This document shows positions 23,347 through 31,033 of a stretch of 35,475 nt of DNA, one piece after another; position 1 is the first letter of the stretch; each line of letters starts with the position of its first letter. The notes below the pieces were generated by a model, which saw only the letters and a list, made by a program, of their open reading frames with translations, had not been told where the DNA came from and did no database searches. This DNA comes from Ancylobacter novellus (GTDB taxonomy: Bacteria; Pseudomonadota; Alphaproteobacteria; Rhizobiales; Methylopilaceae), in the NCBI GenBank assembly GCA_003241695.1, contig QFPN01000015.1, positions 1 to 35,475 on the forward strand, written 5' to 3'. The translations under genes were made by a program, and so were the position numbers.

Positions 23347-23760
23347 TCAGCCGACCGTGGCGGCCAGCGGTCTCGGAGGTCGCTTGACGTGGATGGTCGC
23401 GCCGCTGTGCGCGGTCGGCTCCGGCAGGGACGGCCCTGCGGTCCCTTCGATTGGCAAGGGCGTGAGAACGCCCGGCTCCTCGGACATCGCGGCGTGGCAG
23501 ACGGTGCTGCAGCAGCGGGTCTCGCCCGTCGCGCCATGTCCCCGGCAATCCGCGTCGTCCGCGGAAACGGCTGCGGCCGCCGGCGCCTGTTCCTCGGCCG
23601 CCGCCGTCTTCGACATGGCCTCGATCGAGGACGGCTGCCGGGACTGGGCCGCGGCGGGCGGGGCGTCATGCCCGGCGTGCGCCTCGCTCGGCGTCGCCCA
23701 TGCGGCGGCCGCGAACACGGCGAAGACGACGATGGCGATCGTGCGGAGGAGGGCGGTCAT
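23347..23760 (-). CDS. Exported Cys/His-containing small protein of the copper operon
   Basis: 137 residues from ATG 23760, which overlaps the stop of the CsoR gene (ATGA), showing co-translation. A signal peptide (TALLRTIAIVVFAVFAAAAWA, then TPSEA) is followed by HAGHD, an Ala/Glu linker, a Cys cluster (DADCRGHGATGETRCCSTVCH) and a C-terminal HVKRPPRPLA. The HxxH and four cysteines could bind copper or form disulphides in the periplasm. It resembles the loosely defined exported proteins found next to CsoR genes, but I cannot name a family with confidence. A 127-base gap follows before the lipoprotein gene. Confidence 0.65.
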   Translation of the reverse strand: MTALLRTIAIVVFAVFAAAAWATPSEAHAGHDAPPAAAQSRQPSSIEAMSKTAAAEEQAPAAAAVSADDADCRGHGATGETRCCSTVCHAAMSEEPGVLTPLPIEGTAGPSLPEPTAHSGATIHVKRPPRPLAATVG

Positions 23761-24032
23761 CCGCGCACCTTCCCGAGCGCCTCGACGAGCTCCGCCACCT
23801 TCCGGCGCTGCTCGTCCTTGTCTCCGGACAGGATCGCGTTCTCGACGCAGTGTCCGACATGGTCCTTCAGGATCTCCTCCTCGACCCGCTTGAGCGCGGC
23901 CCGGACGGCGGAGATCTGCGTCACCACGTCGATGCAGTAGCGGTCCTCCTCGACCATGCGCGCGATGCCACGGACCTGGCCTTCGATCCGGCTCAGACGC
24001 TTTCCGCAGGAGGTCTTGGTGCAGCACTGCAT
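23757..24032 (-). CDS. csoR: CsoR-family copper-sensing repressor
   Basis: 91 residues from ATG 24032. It is an all-helical CsoR/RcnR/FrmR protein: KRLSRIEGQVRGIARMVEEDRYC, then a long helix and DHVGHCVENAI. The Cu(I) ligands are Cys33, His58 and Cys62, spaced 25 and 29 as in M. tuberculosis CsoR (36/61/65), so copper is a better guess than nickel or formaldehyde. Extra N-terminal cysteines (CC at 3-4 and Cys9) are unusual. The frame stays open to ATG 24068, but that start would translate through the operator and lies upstream of the predicted transcription start. It heads the copper operon and should repress it until Cu(I) binds. Confidence 0.9.
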   Translation of the reverse strand: MQCCTKTSCGKRLSRIEGQVRGIARMVEEDRYCIDVVTQISAVRAALKRVEEEILKDHVGHCVENAILSGDKDEQRRKVAELVEALGKVRG

Positions 24033-24039
24033 GCCGCAA

Positions 24040-24068
24040 CAGTTACCCCAAGGGGGTATGTGTGGCAA
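24040..24068 (-). promoter_or_regulatory. CsoR-type operator inside the copper operon promoter
   Basis: Read on the minus strand: -35 TTGCCA (24068-24063), 17-base spacer, -10 TAACTG (24045-24040). The spacer holds TACCCCCTTGGGGTA (24058-24044), a G/C-tract pseudo-palindrome of the CsoR operator type, which overlaps the start of the -10. The predicted transcription start falls at about 24033, directly at the ATG, so the mRNA would be leaderless; no SD is present. CsoR bound here would block RNA polymerase. Confidence 0.7.
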
Positions 24069-24170
24069 GCGCGTGCGTCGGATGGTCTGCGACGCTCAGC
24101 CATATGAGGCTCAGGCATCGTCCGAAAGCGGCCGGAATGGCGAAGCATACGAGGCGACGGACGGATTGCT

Positions 24171-24839
24171 TCAGGCCGCCGCTTCCGGTTGCCGGGCGTG
24201 AACCAGTCCGCCCTTCTCCATGTGCAGGACGCGGTCGGCCAGATCGGTCATGAATTTGAGGTTCTGCTCGACGAGCAGGATCGAAAGCGACAGCTCCCGC
24301 CGCAGCGCGAGCAGCGTCTCGACGATCTCGTCGCGGATCGAGGGCTGTATGCCCTCGGTCGGCTCGTCGAGCAGGATCAGCGTCGGCCGGGCGCACAGGC
24401 ATCGCGCAAGCGCGAGGATCTGCTGCTCGCCGCCCGACAGCACCCCGCCGTCGCGGTCGGCGATCGGCTGCAGGCGCGGAAACCGTTCGAGCATGTCGCT
24501 CACGATCGCGAGCGGCGTCCCCGAAGCGCGCGCCGCGAAGGCCATGTTCTCCCGCACCGTGAGGGCCGGAAAGATCTGGCGCCCCTGGGGCACGTAGCCG
24601 AGGCCGCGCCGCGCGCGGACGTGCGGCGGTTCGGCCGTGACGTCGACGCCGCGGAAGACGATCGCGCCCGCAGTGGCGGGGAGGGCGCCGCTCAGCGTCT
24701 TCAGCAGCGTGCTCTTGCCGATGCCGTTGTGGCCGAGAATTCCGAGGATCTCGCCGTCCTCGATCGCGAAGCCGACATCGCGCAGGATGCCGATCGATCC
24801 GTAGCCGGAGGCCAGTCCGCTGACGGTCAGGACGCTCAT
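24171..24839 (-). CDS. livF: HAAT importer ATPase, LivF/UrtE type
   Basis: 222 residues. Walker A is GHNGIGKST, the Q-loop is VPQGRQIFPALTVRENM, the signature is LSGGEQQILALARCL, Walker B is LILLDEPTEGIQPS, followed by LLVEQNLKF. The EPTEGIQPSI pattern is typical of UrtE, the urea/short-chain amide branch of LivF. It is the last gene of the rightmost operon; its start overlaps the LivG stop by 4 bases (ATGA). Together with LivG it powers the second importer of the window. Confidence 0.9.
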   Translation of the reverse strand: MSVLTVSGLASGYGSIGILRDVGFAIEDGEILGILGHNGIGKSTLLKTLSGALPATAGAIVFRGVDVTAEPPHVRARRGLGYVPQGRQIFPALTVRENMAFAARASGTPLAIVSDMLERFPRLQPIADRDGGVLSGGEQQILALARCLCARPTLILLDEPTEGIQPSIRDEIVETLLALRRELSLSILLVEQNLKFMTDLADRVLHMEKGGLVHARQPEAAA

Positions 24840-25561
24840 GCGGCCTCCTTGCCGAGATAGACGTCGCGGACCCGCGGATCGGCCATGACCTCCTCGGCCG
24901 GGCCCTCCGCCAGCACTCGCCCGCGGTTGAACACCGTCACCGTGCGCGCGATCCGGCGGATGAAGTCCATGTCGTGCTCGACGACGATGACCGAGCTCGA
25001 CCGGGCGAGCTCGACGATCAGGTCGCCGAGCCGCTCGACCTCGGCGCCGGTCATTCCGGCCGCGGGCTCGTCGAGCAGGATGAGGTCGGGCGCCTGGGCG
25101 AGCACCATCGCGAGCTCGACGAGCTGGCGCTGCCCATGGGCGAGCCGGCCGACGACGAGATCGGCCAGATGGCCGATCCGCATGCGCTCGAGCGCCTCGT
25201 CGGCGCGGCGCCGGGCGAGCTGGGCCGGCAGGACCGCATCCGCCGCGACGCGCACGCCCTCGAGCGCCGTCAGCCCGTCGAACACGCTCGGCGTCTGCGT
25301 CTTCACCCCGACGCCGAGCCGCGCGATGCGGGACGCCGGCAGCCCGACGATGCTGCGGCCGCGCAGGAGAACGTCGCCGGAGGTCGGACGGAGCTGGCCG
25401 GACAGCATCTTGAAGAAGGTGCTCTTGCCAGCGCCGTTCGGGCCGATCAGGCAGCGCAGTTCGCCCTCGCGGATCGTCATGCCGACGCCGTCGATCGCGG
25501 TCACGCCGCCGAAGCGCATGACGAGGTCACGCGCGTCGAGAAGCGGAGGCTGCACGGTCAT
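24836..25561 (-). CDS. livG: HAAT importer ATPase, LivG/UrtD type
   Basis: 241 residues from ATG 25561, which overlaps the LivM stop by 4 bases. Walker A is GPNGAGKST, the signature position reads LAHGQRQLVELAMVL (a usual LivG/UrtD variant), Walker B is LILLDEPAAGM and the H-loop is VEHDMDFI, the classic LivG H-D-M-x-x-V/I form. Compared with the dimethylformamidase-linked LivG at 10783 this protein is canonical. It forms the ATPase pair with the next gene product. Confidence 0.9.
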   Translation of the reverse strand: MTVQPPLLDARDLVMRFGGVTAIDGVGMTIREGELRCLIGPNGAGKSTFFKMLSGQLRPTSGDVLLRGRSIVGLPASRIARLGVGVKTQTPSVFDGLTALEGVRVAADAVLPAQLARRRADEALERMRIGHLADLVVGRLAHGQRQLVELAMVLAQAPDLILLDEPAAGMTGAEVERLGDLIVELARSSSVIVVEHDMDFIRRIARTVTVFNRGRVLAEGPAEEVMADPRVRDVYLGKEAA

Positions 25562-26616
25562 GGCCGGTCCTCCGCGGCTCTCGCCCGGCCGACGCTTCCG
25601 GCCCGCAGCCGCTCCGCCACCGCGCCGACCGCGCGCTCGGCGAACCCCTGCGCGGTCGGCAGAAGGCCTCGCCGCAGGGCGACGACGCAGAGGGTCAGAA
25701 CGACGCCCATCACGAGGTTGGGGTCCGTCCACGCGCCGGCGTCGAGCGAGCCGAGCCAGGTCGACAGTGACAGCATCGCGAAGCATCCGATGACCGGCCC
25801 CGCGAGCGTGCCGAGCCCGCCGACGATGACCCAGATGATCACCTGCCCGTTGGTCTGCAGGTTGAACATGGTCGGGCTGACGAAGACCGAGTTCGCGAAG
25901 GCGACGCCCGCGACGCCCGCGATCGCGCCGCCGATGACGAACACGCCGAGCTTGTAGAGCCTGGTGTCGTAGCCGAGCAGCTCCGCGCGGACCGGATTTT
26001 CGCGGATGGCGACGACCGCGCGGCCGAAGCCGGTCGCGATCACGAGCCGGCAGACGAGATAGCAGACGATGAGCGCGCCGACAGAGAGCATGTAGATCTG
26101 CTCGGGCGCCAGCGGCTCGTCGGGCCGGCCGAGCGCGGTCATGATCGGCGTCGAGGGGATGCCGTTGAAGCCGCCGAGCGGCGCCGCGCCGATGGTCCAT
26201 TCCTCGCCCGCCGTCTGGTTGATGAAACGGTAGAGGATGAGCGAGACCGTGAGCGTGATGACGCCGAGATAGACGTCCGAGACGCGCCCCCAGAACATGA
26301 AGTAGCCGAGCAGCGCCGCGAACCCCGCGGCCGCCGCGACCGCGATCACGGCCGCCAGCGCCGTGTCGCCGAGATTGAGGCCGGCGACCGCGTAGACGTA
26401 GCCGGCGAGGCCGAAGAAGGCCGCCTGCCCGAACGACAGCACGCCGCCATAGCCCCAGATCAGCGCAAGCGACAGCGCCAGAATGGCGTAGGCCGCGTAG
26501 ATCGAGCCGTTGATCATCGTCGTGACGTCGCCTCCCTGCGGGACGACGACGAGCGCGTAGAGCGAAACGGCGGCGATCGCCGCGAAGCCGAGAGCTGAGC
26601 GAACGGTCTGGCTCAC
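25558..26616 (-). CDS. livM: HAAT importer permease, LivM/UrtC type
   Basis: 352 residues from GTG 26616, which overlaps the LivH stop (GTGA) with GGAGG 5 bases before it. There are eight or nine membrane segments, including LALIWGYGGVLSFGQAAFFGLAGYVYA (the G-G-x-L-S-x-G-Q-x-x-F-F-G-x-G-x-Y signature of LivM/UrtC). The cytoplasmic loop AVVAIRENPVRAELLGYDTRLYKLGVFVI carries the ATPase-contact EAA-like motif (RENPxRAELLGY). The polar C-terminal tail is of normal length, unlike the fused LivM at 13182. It forms the channel with LivH. Confidence 0.9.
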   Translation of the reverse strand: MSQTVRSALGFAAIAAVSLYALVVVPQGGDVTTMINGSIYAAYAILALSLALIWGYGGVLSFGQAAFFGLAGYVYAVAGLNLGDTALAAVIAVAAAAGFAALLGYFMFWGRVSDVYLGVITLTVSLILYRFINQTAGEEWTIGAAPLGGFNGIPSTPIMTALGRPDEPLAPEQIYMLSVGALIVCYLVCRLVIATGFGRAVVAIRENPVRAELLGYDTRLYKLGVFVIGGAIAGVAGVAFANSVFVSPTMFNLQTNGQVIIWVIVGGLGTLAGPVIGCFAMLSLSTWLGSLDAGAWTDPNLVMGVVLTLCVVALRRGLLPTAQGFAERAVGAVAERLRAGSVGRARAAEDRP

Positions 26617-27479
26617 AGCGACCTCCGGAAGAAACGGCCCGTCACGCCCTGGGGCAGCAGGCGCAGCAGCACGACGGCGCAGGCGAGCAGAGCGACCTCG
26701 CCGAGCACGGGGCTCGTCAGGAACGAGAAGGCGGCGTTGACGGCGCCGAGCAGGCCGGCGGCGCTGAGCGTGCCGGCGAGGATCGCCGCGCCGCCGGAAA
26801 TGACGGTGATGAAGGTCTTGGCGATGTAGACGGCGCCGATCGACGGCGCGACGCCTGCGATCGGCGCGATCAGAGCGCCGGCGAGGCCGGAAATCGCCGC
26901 CCCGGTCACGAAGGTCGTGGCGTAGACCTTCGCCGGATCGACGCCGAGCGCGGCCGCCATGTCCCGGTTCTGCATGGCGCCCCGGGCGATGAGGCCGACC
27001 GGCGTCCGGGCGAGGACGAACCAGCCGGCGGCGAACAGCAGGATCGACACCCCGGCGACGAAAAGCTCGTAGCGCCCGATCGCGTAGGCGCCGATCGCGA
27101 GGCTGCCGAGCGGCGGCGAGACGCCTGCGACCGTGTTGCCGAAGATCACGGTGACGAGGCCGACCAGCGCGAGGCTCACGCCCCAGGTCGCGAGCATGGT
27201 GTCGATCATCCGGCCGTAGAGCCGGCGTATGACGAGGCGCTCGACGATCGCGCCGACGAGGCCCACGACGACCGGCGCCACGACGAAGATCGAAAGCCAG
27301 AGATTGAGGCCCGCCTGATGCGAGACGATGGCGGCGTAGCCCCCCAGCATCAGGAACTCGCCATGCGCCATGTTGATGATGCGCATCATGCCGAAAATCA
27401 CGGCGAGCCCAGCGCTGATCAGCGCGAGGTTCGCGATCGTGACCACGACCTGAAGAAGCACGATGACCGCGTAGTCCAT
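26613..27479 (-). CDS. livH: HAAT importer permease, LivH/UrtB type
   Basis: 288 residues from ATG 27479, with GGAG 7 bases before; a longer frame to 27548 adds a Pro/Arg-rich stretch without an SD. It is hydrophobic with about eight segments. LISAGLAVIFGMMRIINMAHGEFLMLGGYAA is the LivH/UrtB signature (GLxxIFGxxxIINxAHGxFxMLGAY). The loop LIARGAMQNRDMAAALGVDPAKVYATTFVTGAA carries the EAA-like contact. It follows the binding-protein gene by 77 bases. Confidence 0.9.
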   Translation of the reverse strand: MDYAVIVLLQVVVTIANLALISAGLAVIFGMMRIINMAHGEFLMLGGYAAIVSHQAGLNLWLSIFVVAPVVVGLVGAIVERLVIRRLYGRMIDTMLATWGVSLALVGLVTVIFGNTVAGVSPPLGSLAIGAYAIGRYELFVAGVSILLFAAGWFVLARTPVGLIARGAMQNRDMAAALGVDPAKVYATTFVTGAAISGLAGALIAPIAGVAPSIGAVYIAKTFITVISGGAAILAGTLSAAGLLGAVNAAFSFLTSPVLGEVALLACAVVLLRLLPQGVTGRFFRRSL

Positions 27480-27556
27480 CCCGATCTCCGCCACGGACCA
27501 AAACTGCGTAAGCAAGGGGCGCGCCGCCGCCGGACGGCGACGCGCCAATTGCGGCG

Positions 27557-28801
27557 TCAGACCTTGACGTCGATGACGAACTGCTTGGTCTCGTTCGGAT
27601 TTTTCTGCAGGTCGCAGACCGCCGCCGTGTCCGCCGGTTTCTGCTGCGGGAAGCTTTCCAGCACGTGGTAGGCGCTGTCCCGCACCTCGGCGATGTAGAC
27701 GTCGAGCGTGTCGTGATGGGTCGCCGGGTCGATCGTGGTCTTGCCGGCGGGGCCGACGAAGGACATGCCGCCTTCGAGCGCCGTGATGATCTTGTCGCGC
27801 TCGATCGAGCCGGCCTTGGCCGCGGCCTCAGCCCAGAGATTGACCGCGTGGTAGGTCATCGCCGCGGCTTCCGTCACCGCGTCGGCCTTGTCGCCGAAGC
27901 GCGCCTTGTAGCGCTTGATGAAGTCGAGGTTCTCCGGCGACGAGATGCCGTCGAAATAGGCGTAGGAAACGATGATCCCGTTGTGCTCTTCGGGCGAGGT
28001 CAGCACCTGCTCGTTGCCGATGCCGAAGGTCGTCGAGGCCATCGGGATCTTGTCCTTCATGCCGGCGGCGACCCACTGGCGATAGAAGGAGTTGTGCGCG
28101 GCGCCGACCAGCACCGACATGATCATGTCGGGCTTGGCCGCCTGGATCTTGCGGATCGTCGGGCCGAAGTCGTTGACGTCGAGCGGGAAGAAGTCGGCCT
28201 GCACGACGTCGCCGCCGCTCTCGATCGCGAACTTCTTGATCCATTTCGAGGTGATCTGGCCGTAGTTGTAGTCCGCCGCCAGCACATAGATTTTCTTGGC
28301 GTTGAACCGCTTCATCGAGAACGGCGTGAACTTCTCGAGCGTCTGTGCGGGCGTGGAGCCCATGCAGAACACGTTGCGGTCGCAGACGCCGCCTTCATAG
28401 AGCATGTTGTAGAAATACGGCGTCTTGTAGCGCCTGAGCGTCGGCCGCATCGCTTCGCGCGAGGCCGAAATGATGCCGCCGAACACGATCGCCGCCTTCT
28501 GCTTGGTGGCGGCTTCGGTGGCGTACTGGGTGTAAAGCTGCATGTTGGACTGCGGGTCGTAATTCTTGAGCGCGATTTCGCGCCCCAGCACCCCGCCCTT
28601 GGCGTTCAGCTCTTCCACCGCCAGCGTCAGGCAGTTGATCATCGGCCGGCCGTAGATGTCGATGCCGCCGGACGCGTCGTGGATGCCGGCGACTTGGATC
28701 GGCTCCGCGGCCGAGGCCTGGCGGAGATAGGCGGGCGCGAGCCCGATCGCCGCTCCGGCGGCGGCGGTCTTCAGAATGGTTCTGCGGTTGAGGTCGGTCA
28801 T
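27557..28801 (-). CDS. Tat-exported HAAT substrate-binding protein (amide/urea type)
   Basis: 414 residues from ATG 28801 with AGGA 7 bases upstream. A twin-arginine signal (LNRRTILKTAAAGAAIGLA, with ASA before AEP) is followed by a type I binding-protein fold: IQVAGIHDASGGIDIYGRPMINCLTLAVEELNAKGGVLGREIAL. The architecture and the AADYNYGQ segment recall FmdD/UrtA-type amide and urea binding proteins. It lies in one operon with the hyuAB hydrolase and the amiCR regulators, so the ligand is probably the HyuAB substrate, a cyclic or linear amide (inference). It contains three cysteines in the mature protein (NCLTL, GGVCDRNVFCMG). Confidence 0.87.
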   Translation of the reverse strand: MTDLNRRTILKTAAAGAAIGLAPAYLRQASAAEPIQVAGIHDASGGIDIYGRPMINCLTLAVEELNAKGGVLGREIALKNYDPQSNMQLYTQYATEAATKQKAAIVFGGIISASREAMRPTLRRYKTPYFYNMLYEGGVCDRNVFCMGSTPAQTLEKFTPFSMKRFNAKKIYVLAADYNYGQITSKWIKKFAIESGGDVVQADFFPLDVNDFGPTIRKIQAAKPDMIMSVLVGAAHNSFYRQWVAAGMKDKIPMASTTFGIGNEQVLTSPEEHNGIIVSYAYFDGISSPENLDFIKRYKARFGDKADAVTEAAAMTYHAVNLWAEAAAKAGSIERDKIITALEGGMSFVGPAGKTTIDPATHHDTLDVYIAEVRDSAYHVLESFPQQKPADTAAVCDLQKNPNETKQFVIDVKV

Positions 28802-28934
28802 CGTCGTTTCCTGATGCTCGTCGCGCGACGTAGCGGAGGTGTCGTTCGCCGGGACCGGCCGGCGCCGTACCGCGATTTCGTGAGGCGCTTCCTTGGATTT
28901 CCGGGCGATCTGCGCCGCTTCGGAACGCGTTGAA

Positions 28935-28964
28935 GCGGGGAGCGGCCGTAGGGCCGCTCCCCGC
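28935..28964 (-). other. 13-bp perfect stem-loop between hyuB and the binding-protein gene
   Basis: GCGGGGAGCGGCC (28935-28947) and GGCCGCTCCCCGC (28952-28964) pair perfectly around a 4-base loop, 10 bases after the hyuB stop. The minus strand continues TTCAACG, so there is no real T-run. In the 172-base gap before the binding-protein gene it could act as a partial terminator or an RNA 3' stabiliser that sets the ratio of enzyme to transporter. Confidence 0.6.
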
Positions 28965-28973
28965 CGATCGTCG

Positions 28974-30998
28974 TCAGGCCACCTTGAGCGAGACGCTGGC
29001 TTCGGAGCCGGGCTGCAGCCGCTTGCTCCAGTAGGGGGCGGAACGGCGCTTCAGCATCGCGCGGAACTGCGCGGTGGTTTTCTTGAGCAGTTCGCCCGAT
29101 CCCCAGTTCACGATCACGCCGTGCTGGCGGATGAGATCCAGCATCGTGAGGTCGCCGGCCCGATACTTGGCGGCGATCGCCTCGGGATCCTCTTCGAGCC
29201 ACTTGGCGCGGTTGGCGCGGATGTAGGCGCGCTTGGCGAGCGTCGCCTCTCGGTCGACCTCGTATTCCGCGAGGTCGGCGTCGATCTCCTTCACGACCAC
29301 GCCGTAGTCGATCGCGGCGCGCCCGACCGAGACGTAGCCGTCGGCCACGTCCTCGCAGACGAGCTGCGGGTCGCGCTCGAGCGGATCGCCGAGGCCGCCG
29401 CCGCCGGCGGACGGACGGCTCACATGGTCGCCGGCCAGAAGCGGCTCGTTCGAGAACATCGAGCCGAGATAGCGCTCGTTCTCCTGCCCCTCGTTGACCC
29501 ACACGCCGTGCGGGATCGACGGCAGGCCGCCCCACAGGCCCCAGGTGACTGACCGTTCGCGGTCGCAGCAGTAGGACACCACCGTGCGGTCGACCTCAGT
29601 CAAGATGACGCCCTTGTCGACGCCCATGCCGCCGCGGGATTCGCCGGGGCCGCCGGAGTCGACGCGCAGTTCGTGTGCGGTCGTGAGCACAGGAGCGAGC
29701 CGTTCCTGGCCCTCGAACGGCTGGGTGCCGAGCTGCACGCCGAACACCGGGCCGGTCGCGGCCCAGCCGTCGCGGCCGTTGCGCGCGCCCCAGCCGCCGA
29801 CCATCCAGTCGTACCACATGAAGAATTTCTGGCCGGTGCCGCCCTCGCGGTTGTCGCGGCCGCCGATCAGCAGGTAGTCGAGGTTGAACGTGCAGGCCAT
29901 GGCCCGCTCCGGCAGGACTTCGGCCCAGAGCTCGAAGATCGAGTTCATGATCTTCTCGAACGGACCGGAGCAGAAGCCCGCGACCGGGGTCGGCCAGGCC
30001 GCGTTGACCACCGAGCCCTCCGGTCCGAGGTCGACCGTCACCACCCGGTAGAAGCCCGAGTTCAGCGGGATCTCCGGGAACTGCATCTTGGTGCCGGCGA
30101 CGATTGCGGCGAAGGAGCCGCCGAAGCAGGCGTTCAGGAAGCAGCGGATGCTGGTGGGGTGCGACTTCGACAGGTCGTAATGGACCGTGTCCCCCTTGAT
30201 GGTCATGCGCACGCGGATCGGGATCAGGCCTTCGCCGACGCCCGGATCGAGGTCAATGTAGTCCTCGGTCTCCCAGACGCCGTCCGGAAGCGCGGCGACG
30301 CGCTGGCGCGTCAGCGTCTCGACGTAGTCCTGCACGGCCGTGAAGGACGTCTTGATGACGTCGAGGCCGTATTTCTCGATCAGGCGGCAGACTTCGGTCT
30401 CGGCGACCTTGGTCGCCTCGGCCTGGGCCTCCATGTCGCCGATGATGTCGGCCGGCGCGCGGGTGTTGGAGGCGATCAGGTTGCAGACGTCGCGCTGGCA
30501 GACCCCCTTGCTCCAGACGCGCGTCGGCGTGATGCGCAGGCCCTCGGCCATGTGGTCGAGCGCGTTGACGTTGAACGAGCCCGGCGTCGCGCCGCCGACG
30601 TCCGCCCAGTGGCCGTTGGCCTGGGCGAAGCCGAGCAGCTCGCCCTTGTAGAACATCGGGCGGACGATGCGGGTGTCGTTGAAGTGGGTGCCGCCCTGGT
30701 AGACGTCGTTCACGACGAAGACGTCGCCGGGATGGATGTCGCCCTTGAAGGCGTTGATCACAGCCTTCGCGGTGTAGTGCAGCGTGCCGACATGGGCCGC
30801 GATGTCGCCCGAGCCCTGCATGATCGTGTCGCCGTTGGCGTCGCAGAGCGCGGATGAGAAGTCGCGGGACCAGATCACGAAGGAATAGCAGGTCCGGAAG
30901 ATCTGCTCGGCCATCTGGTCGACGATGTTGACGTAGGCGTTCTTGAGGACCTCGAAGGTGACCGGATCGAGGCCGTTGTCCATCTTCTGGGAAGACAT
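28974..30998 (-). CDS. hyuB: Hydantoinase B / N-methylhydantoinase beta-type subunit
   Basis: 674 residues from ATG 30998 with GGAG 9 bases before. It belongs to the HyuB family (hydantoinase B/oxoprolinase, PF02538): DPVTFEVLKNAYVNIVDQMAEQIFRTCYSFVIWSRDFSSALCDANG, GSGDIAAHVGTLHYT, HPGDVFVVNDVYQGGTHFNDTRIVRPMF and SAGGGGLGDPLERDP. The family works with HyuA to open cyclic amides with ATP (N-methylhydantoinase, 5-oxoprolinase, caprolactamase) or to carboxylate acetone or acetophenone. The length is somewhat above the usual 550-600; the extra sequence is the C-terminal part (KWLEEDPEAIAAKYRAGDLTMLDLIRQHGVIVNWGSGELLKKTTAQFRAMLKRRS). The amide transporter and AmiCR context favours an amide substrate. 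Confidence 0.9.
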   Translation of the reverse strand: MSSQKMDNGLDPVTFEVLKNAYVNIVDQMAEQIFRTCYSFVIWSRDFSSALCDANGDTIMQGSGDIAAHVGTLHYTAKAVINAFKGDIHPGDVFVVNDVYQGGTHFNDTRIVRPMFYKGELLGFAQANGHWADVGGATPGSFNVNALDHMAEGLRITPTRVWSKGVCQRDVCNLIASNTRAPADIIGDMEAQAEATKVAETEVCRLIEKYGLDVIKTSFTAVQDYVETLTRQRVAALPDGVWETEDYIDLDPGVGEGLIPIRVRMTIKGDTVHYDLSKSHPTSIRCFLNACFGGSFAAIVAGTKMQFPEIPLNSGFYRVVTVDLGPEGSVVNAAWPTPVAGFCSGPFEKIMNSIFELWAEVLPERAMACTFNLDYLLIGGRDNREGGTGQKFFMWYDWMVGGWGARNGRDGWAATGPVFGVQLGTQPFEGQERLAPVLTTAHELRVDSGGPGESRGGMGVDKGVILTEVDRTVVSYCCDRERSVTWGLWGGLPSIPHGVWVNEGQENERYLGSMFSNEPLLAGDHVSRPSAGGGGLGDPLERDPQLVCEDVADGYVSVGRAAIDYGVVVKEIDADLAEYEVDREATLAKRAYIRANRAKWLEEDPEAIAAKYRAGDLTMLDLIRQHGVIVNWGSGELLKKTTAQFRAMLKRRSAPYWSKRLQPGSEASVSLKVA

Positions 30999-31033
30999 GA
31001 GAAAAATCTCCTGTTGGCTGGGACGCGGCGCGG

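Noticed and set aside
24033..24068. CsoR start at ATG 24068
   Set aside because: The extra codons read straight through the operator palindrome and lie before the predicted transcription start.
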